Below are positions 1-7,689 of a stretch of DNA of 49,235 nucleotides, piece after piece. This stretch comes from Bacteroidales bacterium UBA6408 (GTDB taxonomy: Bacteria; Bacteroidota; Bacteroidia; Bacteroidales; UBA932). Both the position numbers and the translations under genes were made by a program. Below the pieces are notes generated by a model. That model ran no database searches, was not told the DNA's origin, and saw only the letters and a list, made by a program, of their open reading frames with translations. Each line of letters opens with the position of its first letter. Position 1 is the first letter of the stretch. Location of the stretch: the NCBI GenBank assembly GCA_002439805.1, contig DJPQ01000019.1:1-49235 (forward strand), in the 5' to 3' direction.

Positions 1-7
1 GCCGCTT

Positions 8-1396
8 TTATTCTCCTCTCCGCAGTTTTTCGACGAGGCGGTCAATACGGTGCAGCTCATTAGGAATCTGAATGCTCTGCGGGCAATGGCTCATGCACTG
101 TCCGCAGCCGATGCACCGGTTTGCCTGCCGTACTCTCTCTATGCTGCGTCCGTAGCTGATGAGATAGGCACGGCGGGCTTTCCTGTACGCCCTCATCTCC
201 TCGCTGAAATTCTCGTCACCCGTTTCTGGCTGCGGTACAACGAGACCTGCATTTACGCATTTGTTGTAGTGCAGCAGGATTGCCGGGATGTCGATGCCGT
301 AAGGGCATGGCATACAGTACTTGCAGTCGTTGCACGGTACGGTCGGGTAGCTGTGAATCAGTTCGGCCACGTCCATCAGAAACTTCTCGTCTTCTTCCGT
401 CAGCGGTTTGAGAGGGGAGCAGGTCTTCAGGTTGTCCTTAAGGTGCTCTATGTAGGTCATTCCGCTCAGCACGCAGAGCACGCCCTCCGGGGCGCCGGCG
501 AATCTGAATGCCCACGACGCCACGCTTGACGACGGGTCGCGCTGCTTGAGCTTTTCCGCCACATTGTCAGAGACCTTGGACAGACGGCCGCCGAGCAGCG
601 GCTCCATGATCACGACAGGGATTCCGCGTTTTGAAAGTTCCTCGTACATGTGTCTCGCGTTGCTGTTCCTGCCGTCCGCATAGTCCCAGTCAAGGTAATT
701 CATCTGAATCTGGATGAAGTCCCAATGGTATTTATCGTGGGTCTTGAGCAGTTCGTCGAACATGGCTTCCTTGCCGTGAAACGAATATCCGAGATGCCTT
801 ATCCGTCCGGCCTCGCGTTCCTTGAGCAGGAAATCCAGCATTCCGTTCTTCACATACCTGTTTTCAAAGTCCTCCATGCTCCGCCCTATGCTGTGCAGAA
901 GGTAGTAGTCTATGTAGTCCGTCCGGAAGTTCTCGAAGGACTTCCGGTACATGAGCATCGAGTTCTCCCGCGTCCAGTTGCTGAAGTTGGAGAGCTTCGT
1001 CGCTATATAGTATGACTCCCTCGGATGGCGGCTCAGCGCGAGCCCCGTGGCCGCCTCGCTCTGTCCCTGAAGATAGACTGGGGAGGAGTCGAAGTAGTTG
1101 ATGCCGTTGGCGAGGGCGTAATCCACGAGTTCGTTCACCGAATCCTGATCGATTATGTCCTTGCCGTCCCCGTCCTTTTTCATCTGCCAGCGCATGCACC
1201 CGTAGCCGAGCACGCTGACCTTGTCCCCTGTCTTCGGGTCTGTCCTGTATGTCATTTCTCCGCCGTCTGCCGCTTCGGCGGATCCGCCGGCCTTTGTCTC
1301 GTCCCGTCCGTTTTCAGCGCAGCCCGCAAGTGTCCCTGCGGTCGCCGCCGCTGCCGCAGCCATCCCGCTCACCCTTATGAATTCTCTTCTTTTCAT
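8..1396 (-). CDS. Tat-exported aldo/keto reductase lipoprotein with C-terminal 2x[4Fe-4S] ferredoxin domain
   Basis: Predicted NAD(P)H-type oxidoreductase fused to a ferredoxin module (462 aa). The N-terminus has a twin-arginine motif (RREFIRVS, residues 3-10), a hydrophobic stretch and a lipobox-like LAGC ending at C26, so export by Tat and lipid anchoring are likely. The aldo/keto reductase barrel spans about residues 50-335 and shows the usual catalytic tetrad: D103, Y108, K134 and H168. The C-terminal part has two cysteine clusters, C355/C358/C361/C364 and C428/C431/C434/C438, fitting two [4Fe-4S] centres. It lies 77 bases downstream of the membrane iron-sulfur gene on the same strand, so the two probably form an electron-transfer operon. 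Related Bacteroidota proteins are annotated only as aldo/keto reductases, and the substrate cannot be told from sequence. The stop codon sits 7 bases from the window edge. Confidence 0.9.
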   Translation of the reverse strand: MKRREFIRVSGMAAAAAATAGTLAGCAENGRDETKAGGSAEAADGGEMTYRTDPKTGDKVSVLGYGCMRWQMKKDGDGKDIIDQDSVNELVDYALANGINYFDSSPVYLQGQSEAATGLALSRHPRESYYIATKLSNFSNWTRENSMLMYRKSFENFRTDYIDYYLLHSIGRSMEDFENRYVKNGMLDFLLKEREAGRIRHLGYSFHGKEAMFDELLKTHDKYHWDFIQIQMNYLDWDYADGRNSNARHMYEELSKRGIPVVIMEPLLGGRLSKVSDNVAEKLKQRDPSSSVASWAFRFAGAPEGVLCVLSGMTYIEHLKDNLKTCSPLKPLTEEDEKFLMDVAELIHSYPTVPCNDCKYCMPCPYGIDIPAILLHYNKCVNAGLVVPQPETGDENFSEEMRAYRKARRAYLISYGRSIERVRQANRCIGCGQCMSHCPQSIQIPNELHRIDRLVEKLRRGE

Positions 1397-1432
1397 ATTT
1401 TCATAAATCAGACTGTTACTTCAAGTTCTTGT

Positions 1433-1450
1433 TCCGCCTCCCGCGGCGGA
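1433..1450 (-). other. Intercistronic hairpin between the two iron-sulfur genes
   Basis: A 6-bp inverted repeat (TCCGCC / GGCGGA) with a 6-base loop lies between the stop of the membrane iron-sulfur gene and the start of the reductase gene. It has no T-tract on the minus strand, so it looks like an mRNA processing or stabilising stem rather than a terminator. Confidence 0.4.
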
Positions 1451-1473
1451 CTTTCTGCACCATTGTGCCGGTT

Positions 1474-3066
1474 CTACAATTCCTTGTGGACGGCGTGTCC
1501 CTCCACATGAATCGCGCTCAGCGGGGCGGCAGGACAGTTGTATTCGCAGGCCCCGCACCCTATGCAGCGCTCCTCATTGACGGCCGGAATCCTCACGGAA
1601 TCCTTGTCTGGCCCATCCTTGCGCACCATCCGTATCGCCCCGACCGGACAGTGCCTTGCGCAGTTGCCGCACTTGACCCCTTCGGCAGCCGCGACGCAGA
1701 GTCTGTAATCGACTGTGGCGTGTCCTATCTGAATGGAAGATTTCTCCTCGCGGCTCACCTCTGCAATTGCCCCTGCCGGGCAGACTGACGAGCATCTCGT
1801 ACATTCCGGACGGCAGTAGCCCTTTTCGTAGGACATCTCCGGCTGCATCAGCGTGTCAAGGCTCGTAGATGGTCTCAGCACATGATTCGGGCAGGCGGAG
1901 ACGCAGAGCTGGCAGGCAATGCAGTGGTCCGTGAAGTGCCTGAGGCTTCCGGAACCGGCCGGCTTGAGAGGAGTCTCTCTCTTCGGAGCCTTCTTCTCGG
2001 GAAGAGTAATCAGCCCTCCATCGACCTTCATCTGCTGGGCGGCCGCTTCCACCGGACGCGCCATCTCGGCCGCCGCAAGTGTCCCGACAGTGATTGCCGT
2101 GGCCTTTATAAACTCGCGGCGCGTACCGTTCTCCGGCTTGCCGGTGGTGGTTGTCTGCATTTCCTCCGCTGCTGAGGAAATCTGTTCCCCGCCATTGGCG
2201 ACAGTTTCTTCCGCGCCGCCCGTCCCTGCGGTATTCTTCCCGTATCTGAACTTATACTGAATCGCACCGTCGCGGCAGACCGACAGGCAGTCCATGCAAG
2301 CCACGCAGCGGCTGTAGTCAACGCGGTGGTTCGCAGTGTCGATGCAAGAGGATTTGCAGCGCCTCCCGCACAGCCCGCAGTTCCGGCATTTGTCCGTGTC
2401 AATCACCGGCGCGAAAAGGCTGAACCGCGAAACGAGGCCGAGCAGAGAACCCACGGGACAGATGCTGTCGCACCAGATTCTTCCCCATTTCCAGGAAAGA
2501 ACCGCGAGCAGCGCGAATGTCACTGCCGCGACGACGAATGTCGGCACGCTCTTGATCCATACGTCTGTTGAGTAGAACGCATAGCTGTCGAAATGTTCCG
2601 CAATCATCGCGAGAAGGTTGTTGCATCCCCGATAGACAGGAGCGAACAGTTCCGTCGCGATTCTTCCGTACGCGCTGTAGGGAGCGATGAGGGCGGCTAT
2701 GGAGGTGACTCCGAGAGCCATTGCCGCGATGAACGCGACCATCACCGTGTAGCGCAGTGCCGTAAGCGGCCTGCGGTACTTGAACCGGTAGAGATTCTTC
2801 TTTTTAATCTTTCCGTGAATCCATGAGATTATGTCCTGCATGACTCCGAGCGGGCAGATGACCGAGCAATAGACCCTGCCAAGCAGCAGCGTGAGCAGCA
2901 CCAGCGCCGCGACAATTCCGAAATTGAGCGCGAGCGCGGCCGGAATGAACTGAATCTTCGCCATCCATCCGAGATAGAGGTGCAGGACTCCGGTGAAGTC
3001 AAGGAAAAGCAGCGTAATCCCCGTGAAGAAGACCGCCGCGAGAGCGATTCTGACTTTTCGTAGCAT
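1474..3066 (-). CDS. Membrane-bound 4Fe-4S protein resembling a NapH-NapG fusion
   Basis: A 530-residue polyferredoxin. The N-terminal third has about four or five membrane segments (near residues 7-28, 42-63, 103-128, 173-193) and two CxxxCP motifs following a glycine-arginine (C67/C71 and C199/C203), as in the NapH/MauN family. Two ferredoxin clusters follow (C227-C237 region and C254-C264 region). In the middle sits a second, Tat-like signal (RREFIKA starting at R316 plus a hydrophobic run). The C-terminal third carries about four more cysteine clusters, such as CIACQLCVSACP near 382 and CIGCGACEYNCP near the end, as in NapG. It probably passes electrons between the quinone pool and a periplasmic acceptor. 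The reductase gene downstream is a candidate partner. The fused NapH-then-NapG order is clear in sequence, but the physiological donor and acceptor are unknown. Confidence 0.85.
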   Translation of the reverse strand: MLRKVRIALAAVFFTGITLLFLDFTGVLHLYLGWMAKIQFIPAALALNFGIVAALVLLTLLLGRVYCSVICPLGVMQDIISWIHGKIKKKNLYRFKYRRPLTALRYTVMVAFIAAMALGVTSIAALIAPYSAYGRIATELFAPVYRGCNNLLAMIAEHFDSYAFYSTDVWIKSVPTFVVAAVTFALLAVLSWKWGRIWCDSICPVGSLLGLVSRFSLFAPVIDTDKCRNCGLCGRRCKSSCIDTANHRVDYSRCVACMDCLSVCRDGAIQYKFRYGKNTAGTGGAEETVANGGEQISSAAEEMQTTTTGKPENGTRREFIKATAITVGTLAAAEMARPVEAAAQQMKVDGGLITLPEKKAPKRETPLKPAGSGSLRHFTDHCIACQLCVSACPNHVLRPSTSLDTLMQPEMSYEKGYCRPECTRCSSVCPAGAIAEVSREEKSSIQIGHATVDYRLCVAAAEGVKCGNCARHCPVGAIRMVRKDGPDKDSVRIPAVNEERCIGCGACEYNCPAAPLSAIHVEGHAVHKEL

Positions 3067-3085
3067 TTTTATGAGTATTTTGCCG

Positions 3086-3115
3086 CAAATTTATCAAAAA
3101 ACTCGCTTCCTGCAA
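3086..3115 (-). promoter_or_regulatory. Bacteroidota-type promoter for the iron-sulfur operon
   Basis: On the minus strand a TTG (3113-3115) is followed after 19 bases by TAAATTTG (3086-3093). This matches the -33 / -7 (TAnnTTTG) layout of the Bacteroidota primary sigma factor. It lies 20 bases upstream of the start codon at 3066. Confidence 0.6.
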
Positions 3116-3196
3116 TATCCCGCATCGGAGATATGTCCTCGGATAATGCCGTATTCCCCCACATACACAAATAAATGCGGACGAACGGTGAAAGAA

Positions 3197-3235
3197 GCCG
3201 GAAGTCCATGTCAATTCCCCGTTCGGACTTCCGGC
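3197..3235 (-). terminator. Hairpin terminator after ssb
   Basis: An 11-bp perfect inverted repeat (GCCGGAAGTCC / GGACTTCCGGC) with a 17-base loop lies 12 bases past the ssb stop. On the minus strand it is followed by the T-rich stretch TTCTTTC. It separates ssb from the iron-sulfur operon. Confidence 0.7.
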
Positions 3236-3246
3236 AGACAGCAGGG

Positions 3247-3579
3247 CTATGCCGCCCCGTCCTCGACAATTTCAAGCTTTGTCGCGATTATGTCCGTGCC
3301 GGTTCTCTCGATTTTGTCGCTGCCGACATATTTCGAGTACCGGATTCTTCCGAACAGGTGCACGTTGCAGCCTTTCACGATTTTCGAGAAATCCGCGATG
3401 TTCGGGCCTTCCCACGCCTCCACGTTGTGCCAGCAGGACTCGACGATGTTCTCGCCGTCCTTGTTGCGTCCGACCCTGTTCGTCACGAGCGAGAAATGGA
3501 GCACTTTCCTCTCTCCTGCTTCCTGCATCCTGATGTTGCCTACAGTTCCCTGAAGTTCCACTCTGTTGATTGTTTCCAT
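3247..3579 (-). CDS. ssb: Short single-stranded DNA-binding protein (OB fold)
   Basis: A 110-residue protein of the SSB family. The chosen start (METINRVELQG) gives the typical SSB N-terminus; the reading frame extends 35 codons upstream but that part does not look like SSB. The OB-fold signatures VGNIRM, VLHFSLVTN, the W(H)NVEAWEG region and FGRIRYSKY are visible. Most SSBs are about 140-180 aa and end in a flexible linker and an acidic DDDIPF-like tip that recruits partner proteins. This one stops at KLEIVEDGAA with neither, so it may be an accessory SSB. It is transcribed alone and is followed by a strong hairpin terminator. Confidence 0.88.
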   Translation of the reverse strand: METINRVELQGTVGNIRMQEAGERKVLHFSLVTNRVGRNKDGENIVESCWHNVEAWEGPNIADFSKIVKGCNVHLFGRIRYSKYVGSDKIERTGTDIIATKLEIVEDGAA

Positions 3580-3957
3580 GTTTCTGAATTGATGATTTGT
3601 TTGATTATTTTCTGGACGCTTTCCGGAAAGCGCCCTTTCTGTCCGCGCCGGCTCAGGAGCTCTCTTCACCGCCGCGTGCCGCAAAGTACTGCAAAAAAGT
3701 TCTGAGCATCAATGCTTCGGTATGCCTGCCGGGCCGATTTATTTCGGAATTTATGTTTTATGTCGCTTTTTTATATGGGCATATAAATTTTTTTTGAGAC
3801 TTTTTCGAAATTTTGAAATGTGAAGACAGTTCCGTGACATAAAGAAAAAATTATATATTCCGTCGAAATGTCAAAAAATATAAAAAATTGCGGCACAATT
3901 CATTACACTTGGGTACCGTCTCTTGTGATTGTCATTTTCGCTCGCCATATTTGCATC
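3580..3957. other. 378-bp intergenic region between divergent ssb and zinc-ribbon gene
   Basis: No convincing gene. The part from about 3780 to 3900 is strongly AT-rich with long T and A runs, as expected for divergent promoters. A weak -7-like TACTTTG reads toward ssb at 3682-3688, with TTG 21 bases further out (3710-3712). CATATTTG at 3946-3953 lies just before the zinc-ribbon start codon and is too close to it to serve as an ordinary promoter. Confidence 0.5.
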
Positions 3958-4353
3958 ATGGAAAACATCGGTCTTATGGGTTACGGTTTCAATGAAGAGA
4001 ACAATGAATATGTGAGGCGCTGTCTGGAGTGCGGCGAGCCTGTTCCGTATGGAAGGAATGACAGGCTATATTGCTGCGATTCCTGCAAGAACCGCTACAA
4101 CTACGGGGAGAGAAAGCTCAGCATAAGGAACAAGACCAACGTCATGAGAATACTCACGCGGAACTATTCCGTGCTTCGGGCTCTGCTTCGTGAGAACATA
4201 CTGAGCCTCGACATCACTCAGATGATTTTCCGTGGCTTCAATCCCGACTATATGACCTGCTGTCAGCGCCGTCCACGTTACAGCGAGTGCTGCTGCTTCG
4301 ACATACGCTATAATCTCACGGATACCAGAGTCTTCTCCATATCAAGAATGTGA
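3958..4353 (+). CDS. Small zinc-ribbon protein of unknown function
   Basis: A 131-residue protein from the internal ATG (MENIGLMGYG); the frame is open 30 codons further upstream, but that extension is translated from AT-rich intergenic DNA. Residues about 21-45 read CLECG...YCCDSCKNRYN, a CxxC...CxxC treble-clef or zinc-ribbon pattern like those in small DNA- or RNA-associated proteins. The rest is basic and probably helical (about 46-90), followed by a cysteine-rich segment (CCQRRPRYSECCC). I do not recognise a named family. It lies alone, downstream of an AT-rich region and upstream of the M3 peptidase. Nucleic-acid binding is a guess from the zinc ribbon and basic charge. Confidence 0.75.
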   Translation: MENIGLMGYGFNEENNEYVRRCLECGEPVPYGRNDRLYCCDSCKNRYNYGERKLSIRNKTNVMRILTRNYSVLRALLRENILSLDITQMIFRGFNPDYMTCCQRRPRYSECCCFDIRYNLTDTRVFSISRM

Positions 4354-4363
4354 CAAAAAAACC

Positions 4364-4391
4364 TTGGGTCGTGAAATTTTGACTAACTTTG
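4364..4391 (+). promoter_or_regulatory. Probable promoter for the M3 peptidase gene
   Basis: TTGG at 4364-4367 is followed after 16 bases by TAACTTTG at 4384-4391, a Bacteroidota -7 box. The spacer is shorter than the usual 19-21. The box lies about 70 bases before the chosen start codon. Confidence 0.45.
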
Positions 4392-4460
4392 CAGATTGGT
4401 TGTGCAGGGGACAAAGTGCGCCCGTGTATGTCGCGATATAAATATATAGTAGGTATAAGA

Positions 4461-6557
4461 ATGAAAAAGTTTGTTTTTGCAGCGGGCATCGCGCTCGCGA
4501 CTGTCACTTCTTGTAATATGGAAAATCCGCTTTTGACGGAGTCGAAACTGCCTTATGGCGCTCCGCAGTTCGACAAAATCCGAAATGAACACTATCTTCC
4601 TGCATTTGAACAGGGAATCAGAGAGGCCAAGGCAGAAATCGATGACATAGCCAACAATGAGGAGGAGCCGACTTTTGCCAACACGATAGAGGCTATGGAA
4701 TATGCCGGGCAGACGCTGGAGAGAGTTTCCGGGATATTCTTCAATCTCATGGAGGCCGACACCGACGACGAGATGCAGAAGATTGCCGAGGAGGTTTCTC
4801 CGAAGCTTACGGAATATTCGATGTACGTCACTCTGAATGACAAGCTGTTCCGGAGGGTGAAGGCTGTCTATGACAAGAGGGAAAGTCTTGGACTTGAACA
4901 GGACCAGATGCGCATTCTTGAAAATTCCTACAGGTCGTTCGCGCGCAACGGGGCCAATCTCGGGGAGGAGGACAAGGCTGAATACAGCCGCCTTTCCGAG
5001 GAACTCTCGCTCGCGACGCTCTCCTTCAGCAAAAATGTCCTTGCGGCGACCAACGCCTACACGCTGAATGTCACCGACTCTACGGAACTTGACGGACTTC
5101 CGCAGTATGTGGTTGATGCGGCTGCGGAGACCGCCAGGGAGAAGGGACTGGAAGGCTGGGCATTCACTCTTGACTATCCGAGCTACGGACCGTTCATGAA
5201 GTTCAGCAAGGTGCGGGAGCTTCGCCGTCAGATGTATATGGCATACAACACGCGGGCTGTTTCCGGAGAGTTCGACAACCGCGACAATGTGAAGAAGATA
5301 ATCGACCTCCGCATAAAGACGGCTGACATTCTCGGTTACGGTACTTATGCCGACTATGCCCTTGAGGAAAGGATGGCGAAGAACACCAAGACCGTCAACG
5401 ATTTCCTTGCGCGGCTTGTGATACCATCTCTTCCGTTTGCCAAGGCAGAGGTCGCGGAGATTCTGGCCTACGCGAAGGAAAACGGCTTTGAGGACAGCGA
5501 ACTGATGCCGTGGGATTTCTCCTTCTGGTCCGAGCGCTATCAGGAGGCTAAATATTCCCTGAACGAGGAACTTCTCAAGCCTTATTTCAGGCTCGAAAAC
5601 TGCATCGACGCCGTGTTTGACCTCGCACATAGGCTCTATGGGCTGAACTTTACCCTCCGCAAGGACATTCCCGGCTATCACAAGGACGTGAAGGTCTATG
5701 ACGTGACCGATGAGAACGGGGTGCACAAGGCCCTGTTCTATGCGGACTTCTTCCCGCGTGCAAGCAAGAGAGGCGGCGCATGGATGACGGAGTTCAGGGG
5801 ACAGAGCATCGAGAACGGAGTGGAAAAGAGGCCGTTCGTAAGTATAGTCACCAACTTCAGCAAGCCTACATCTACCGCCCCGTCGCTACTCACGCACGAC
5901 GAGTTCACCACATTCCTCCACGAGTTCGGCCATGCTCTCCACGGCATACTTGCCGAGGGCCGTTATCCTTCAATAACCGGAACGTCCGTGGCGCGGGACT
6001 TCGTCGAACTTCCGTCCCAGATAATGGAGAACTGGGGATTCGAGCCGGAGTATCTCGACACGTTCGCGAAGCACTATCAGACCGGAGAGAACATCCCTGC
6101 CGAGCTTATAGACAAGATAGTTGCCGCTAAGAACTACCTTGCCGGCTACTCTCAGGTTCGTCAACTCCAGTTCGGCCTGCTCGACATGGCCTGGCATTCA
6201 CTGCCTTCACTGCCGGAAAACCTTGATGTCCTGACGTTTGAGAAGAAGACGCTCGAACCGTATGCCGTGTCAGTCACCATCCCTGAGACCTGCATCTCAA
6301 CCTCGTTCTCCCACATATTCGCCGGAGGATATTCGGCGGGCTACTACTCCTACAAGTGGGCCGAGGTCCTTGAGGCCGACGCCTTCTCCCTGTTCAAGGA
6401 GAAGGGCATATTCAACACCGAGGTGAGCCACAGCTTCCGCGACAACATCCTCTCCAAGGGAGATTCCGAGGACGCTGCCGTTCTCTACCGGAGGTTCAGG
6501 GGGCACGACCCTCAGCCGGAGGCCCTGATGGAGAAGCTCGGTCTCGTGAGCAAATAA
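4461..6557 (+). CDS. M3 family metallopeptidase lipoprotein (peptidyl-dipeptidase Dcp-like)
   Basis: A 698-residue zinc oligopeptidase. The start at 4461 was chosen because it gives a proper lipoprotein signal (MKKFVFAAGIALATVTSC, lipidated Cys near residue 18); the open frame begins 24 codons earlier but would bury the signal. The zinc motif HEFGH occupies about residues 487-491 with the expected FLHEFGHALHG context. Length and overall pattern match Dcp/oligopeptidase F-type enzymes, which clip dipeptides or short peptides. With the signal it probably works in the periplasm on imported peptides. Its own promoter precedes it and rlmN follows 49 bases later. Dcp-like specificity rather than oligopeptidase A is inferred. 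Confidence 0.92.
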   Translation: MKKFVFAAGIALATVTSCNMENPLLTESKLPYGAPQFDKIRNEHYLPAFEQGIREAKAEIDDIANNEEEPTFANTIEAMEYAGQTLERVSGIFFNLMEADTDDEMQKIAEEVSPKLTEYSMYVTLNDKLFRRVKAVYDKRESLGLEQDQMRILENSYRSFARNGANLGEEDKAEYSRLSEELSLATLSFSKNVLAATNAYTLNVTDSTELDGLPQYVVDAAAETAREKGLEGWAFTLDYPSYGPFMKFSKVRELRRQMYMAYNTRAVSGEFDNRDNVKKIIDLRIKTADILGYGTYADYALEERMAKNTKTVNDFLARLVIPSLPFAKAEVAEILAYAKENGFEDSELMPWDFSFWSERYQEAKYSLNEELLKPYFRLENCIDAVFDLAHRLYGLNFTLRKDIPGYHKDVKVYDVTDENGVHKALFYADFFPRASKRGGAWMTEFRGQSIENGVEKRPFVSIVTNFSKPTSTAPSLLTHDEFTTFLHEFGHALHGILAEGRYPSITGTSVARDFVELPSQIMENWGFEPEYLDTFAKHYQTGENIPAELIDKIVAAKNYLAGYSQVRQLQFGLLDMAWHSLPSLPENLDVLTFEKKTLEPYAVSVTIPETCISTSFSHIFAGGYSAGYYSYKWAEVLEADAFSLFKEKGIFNTEVSHSFRDNILSKGDSEDAAVLYRRFRGHDPQPEALMEKLGLVSK

Positions 6558-6606
6558 AAACCCGGATGCGTGTCGCCGTTGAACAAAATTTGAATCTCAG
6601 TCTGTC

Positions 6607-7689
6607 ATGAAGGAAACGCTTCTCGGAAAGAATCTCTATGAATTGCAGGAAATGGCGCTGTCGCTTGGGCTGCCGAAGTTCACTGCCGGGCAGATTGCAC
6701 AGTGGATGTACCGGAAGAAGGTCCGCTCGATAGACGGGATGACAAACCTCTCAAAGACGGCTCGTGCAAGGATTTCGGAGAAGTATGAACTTGGACTTGT
6801 CACGCCGGTGAACGTGATGACTTCGTCTGACGGGACGGAGAAATATCTCTTCCCTGTGCCCGGGAGATCCGAGGAAACCGCCGTTGAGGCCGTGATGATT
6901 CCCGATGGTGAGCGCGCCACGCTATGTGTGTCGTCCCAGTCGGGCTGCCGCATGGGATGCAGGTTCTGCATGACCGGCCGACAGGGGTTCCATGGCAATC
7001 TCACCGCCGGGGAAATTATTTCTCAGTTCCTCTCCGTGGATGAGAGCGACGCGCTCACCAACGCCGTTTTCATGGGTATGGGCGAGCCTCTGGACAACTA
7101 CGACAATGTCATGCGGGCGATAGAGATTCTGACGGCGGAGTGGGGATTCGCCTGGAGCCCCAAGCGGATTACCGTCTCCACGATAGGTGTCCTGCCGGCT
7201 CTGAAGAGATTTATGGAAGACTGCCGCTGCCACATCGCCGTCAGTCTCCATGACCCTTTTCCGGAGGAGCGCCTGAGCCTGATGCCGGCGCAGAAGGCAT
7301 GGTCCATAACTGAGGTCGTCCGCCTGCTTGAAAAATACGATTTCAGCGGTCAGAGGCGTGTCAGCTTCGAATACACCATGTTCGGGGGATTCAATGACAG
7401 TATCCGGCACGCCGACGCGCTGGTCAGACTGCTCCGGCATCTTGAATGTAGGGTGAACCTCATCCGTTTCCATCAGATTCCGGACTTCCCGTACAGGACG
7501 TCATCCCCTGCGGCTATGGAGGCGTTCCGCCGACGTCTGAACGACTCCGGAATCGTCGCCACCATACGGGCTTCCCGGGGCGAGGACATTCTTGCCGCCT
7601 GCGGCCTGCTTGCCGGGGAACACGCCGCGAAGCGTGCGGCGAAAACCGCCGGTTCCGAAACGGACGGCATGAAAACAGAAGGTCAGTAA
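6607..7689 (+). CDS. rlmN: 23S rRNA (adenine2503-C2)-methyltransferase RlmN
   Basis: Radical-SAM methyltransferase that adds a methyl group to C2 of A2503 in 23S rRNA, and in many bacteria to A37 of some tRNAs. The 360-residue protein has the radical-SAM cluster motif C114-x3-C118-x2-C121 in QSGCRMGCRFCMTG, the MGMGEPL SAM-binding segment, and the C-terminal GEDILAACG containing the second catalytic cysteine. The N-terminal accessory domain (about 1-90) is intact. The last 25 residues are a low-complexity tail. Its stop overlaps the next start (TAATG), so translation of the patatin gene is probably coupled. Confidence 0.95.
   Translation: MKETLLGKNLYELQEMALSLGLPKFTAGQIAQWMYRKKVRSIDGMTNLSKTARARISEKYELGLVTPVNVMTSSDGTEKYLFPVPGRSEETAVEAVMIPDGERATLCVSSQSGCRMGCRFCMTGRQGFHGNLTAGEIISQFLSVDESDALTNAVFMGMGEPLDNYDNVMRAIEILTAEWGFAWSPKRITVSTIGVLPALKRFMEDCRCHIAVSLHDPFPEERLSLMPAQKAWSITEVVRLLEKYDFSGQRRVSFEYTMFGGFNDSIRHADALVRLLRHLECRVNLIRFHQIPDFPYRTSSPAAMEAFRRRLNDSGIVATIRASRGEDILAACGLLAGEHAAKRAAKTAGSETDGMKTEGQ

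Noticed and set aside
4383..5726. 447-codon open frame on the minus strand
   Set aside because: It lies wholly opposite the M3 peptidase gene, has no recognisable domain, and reflects the high G+C third positions of the real gene.
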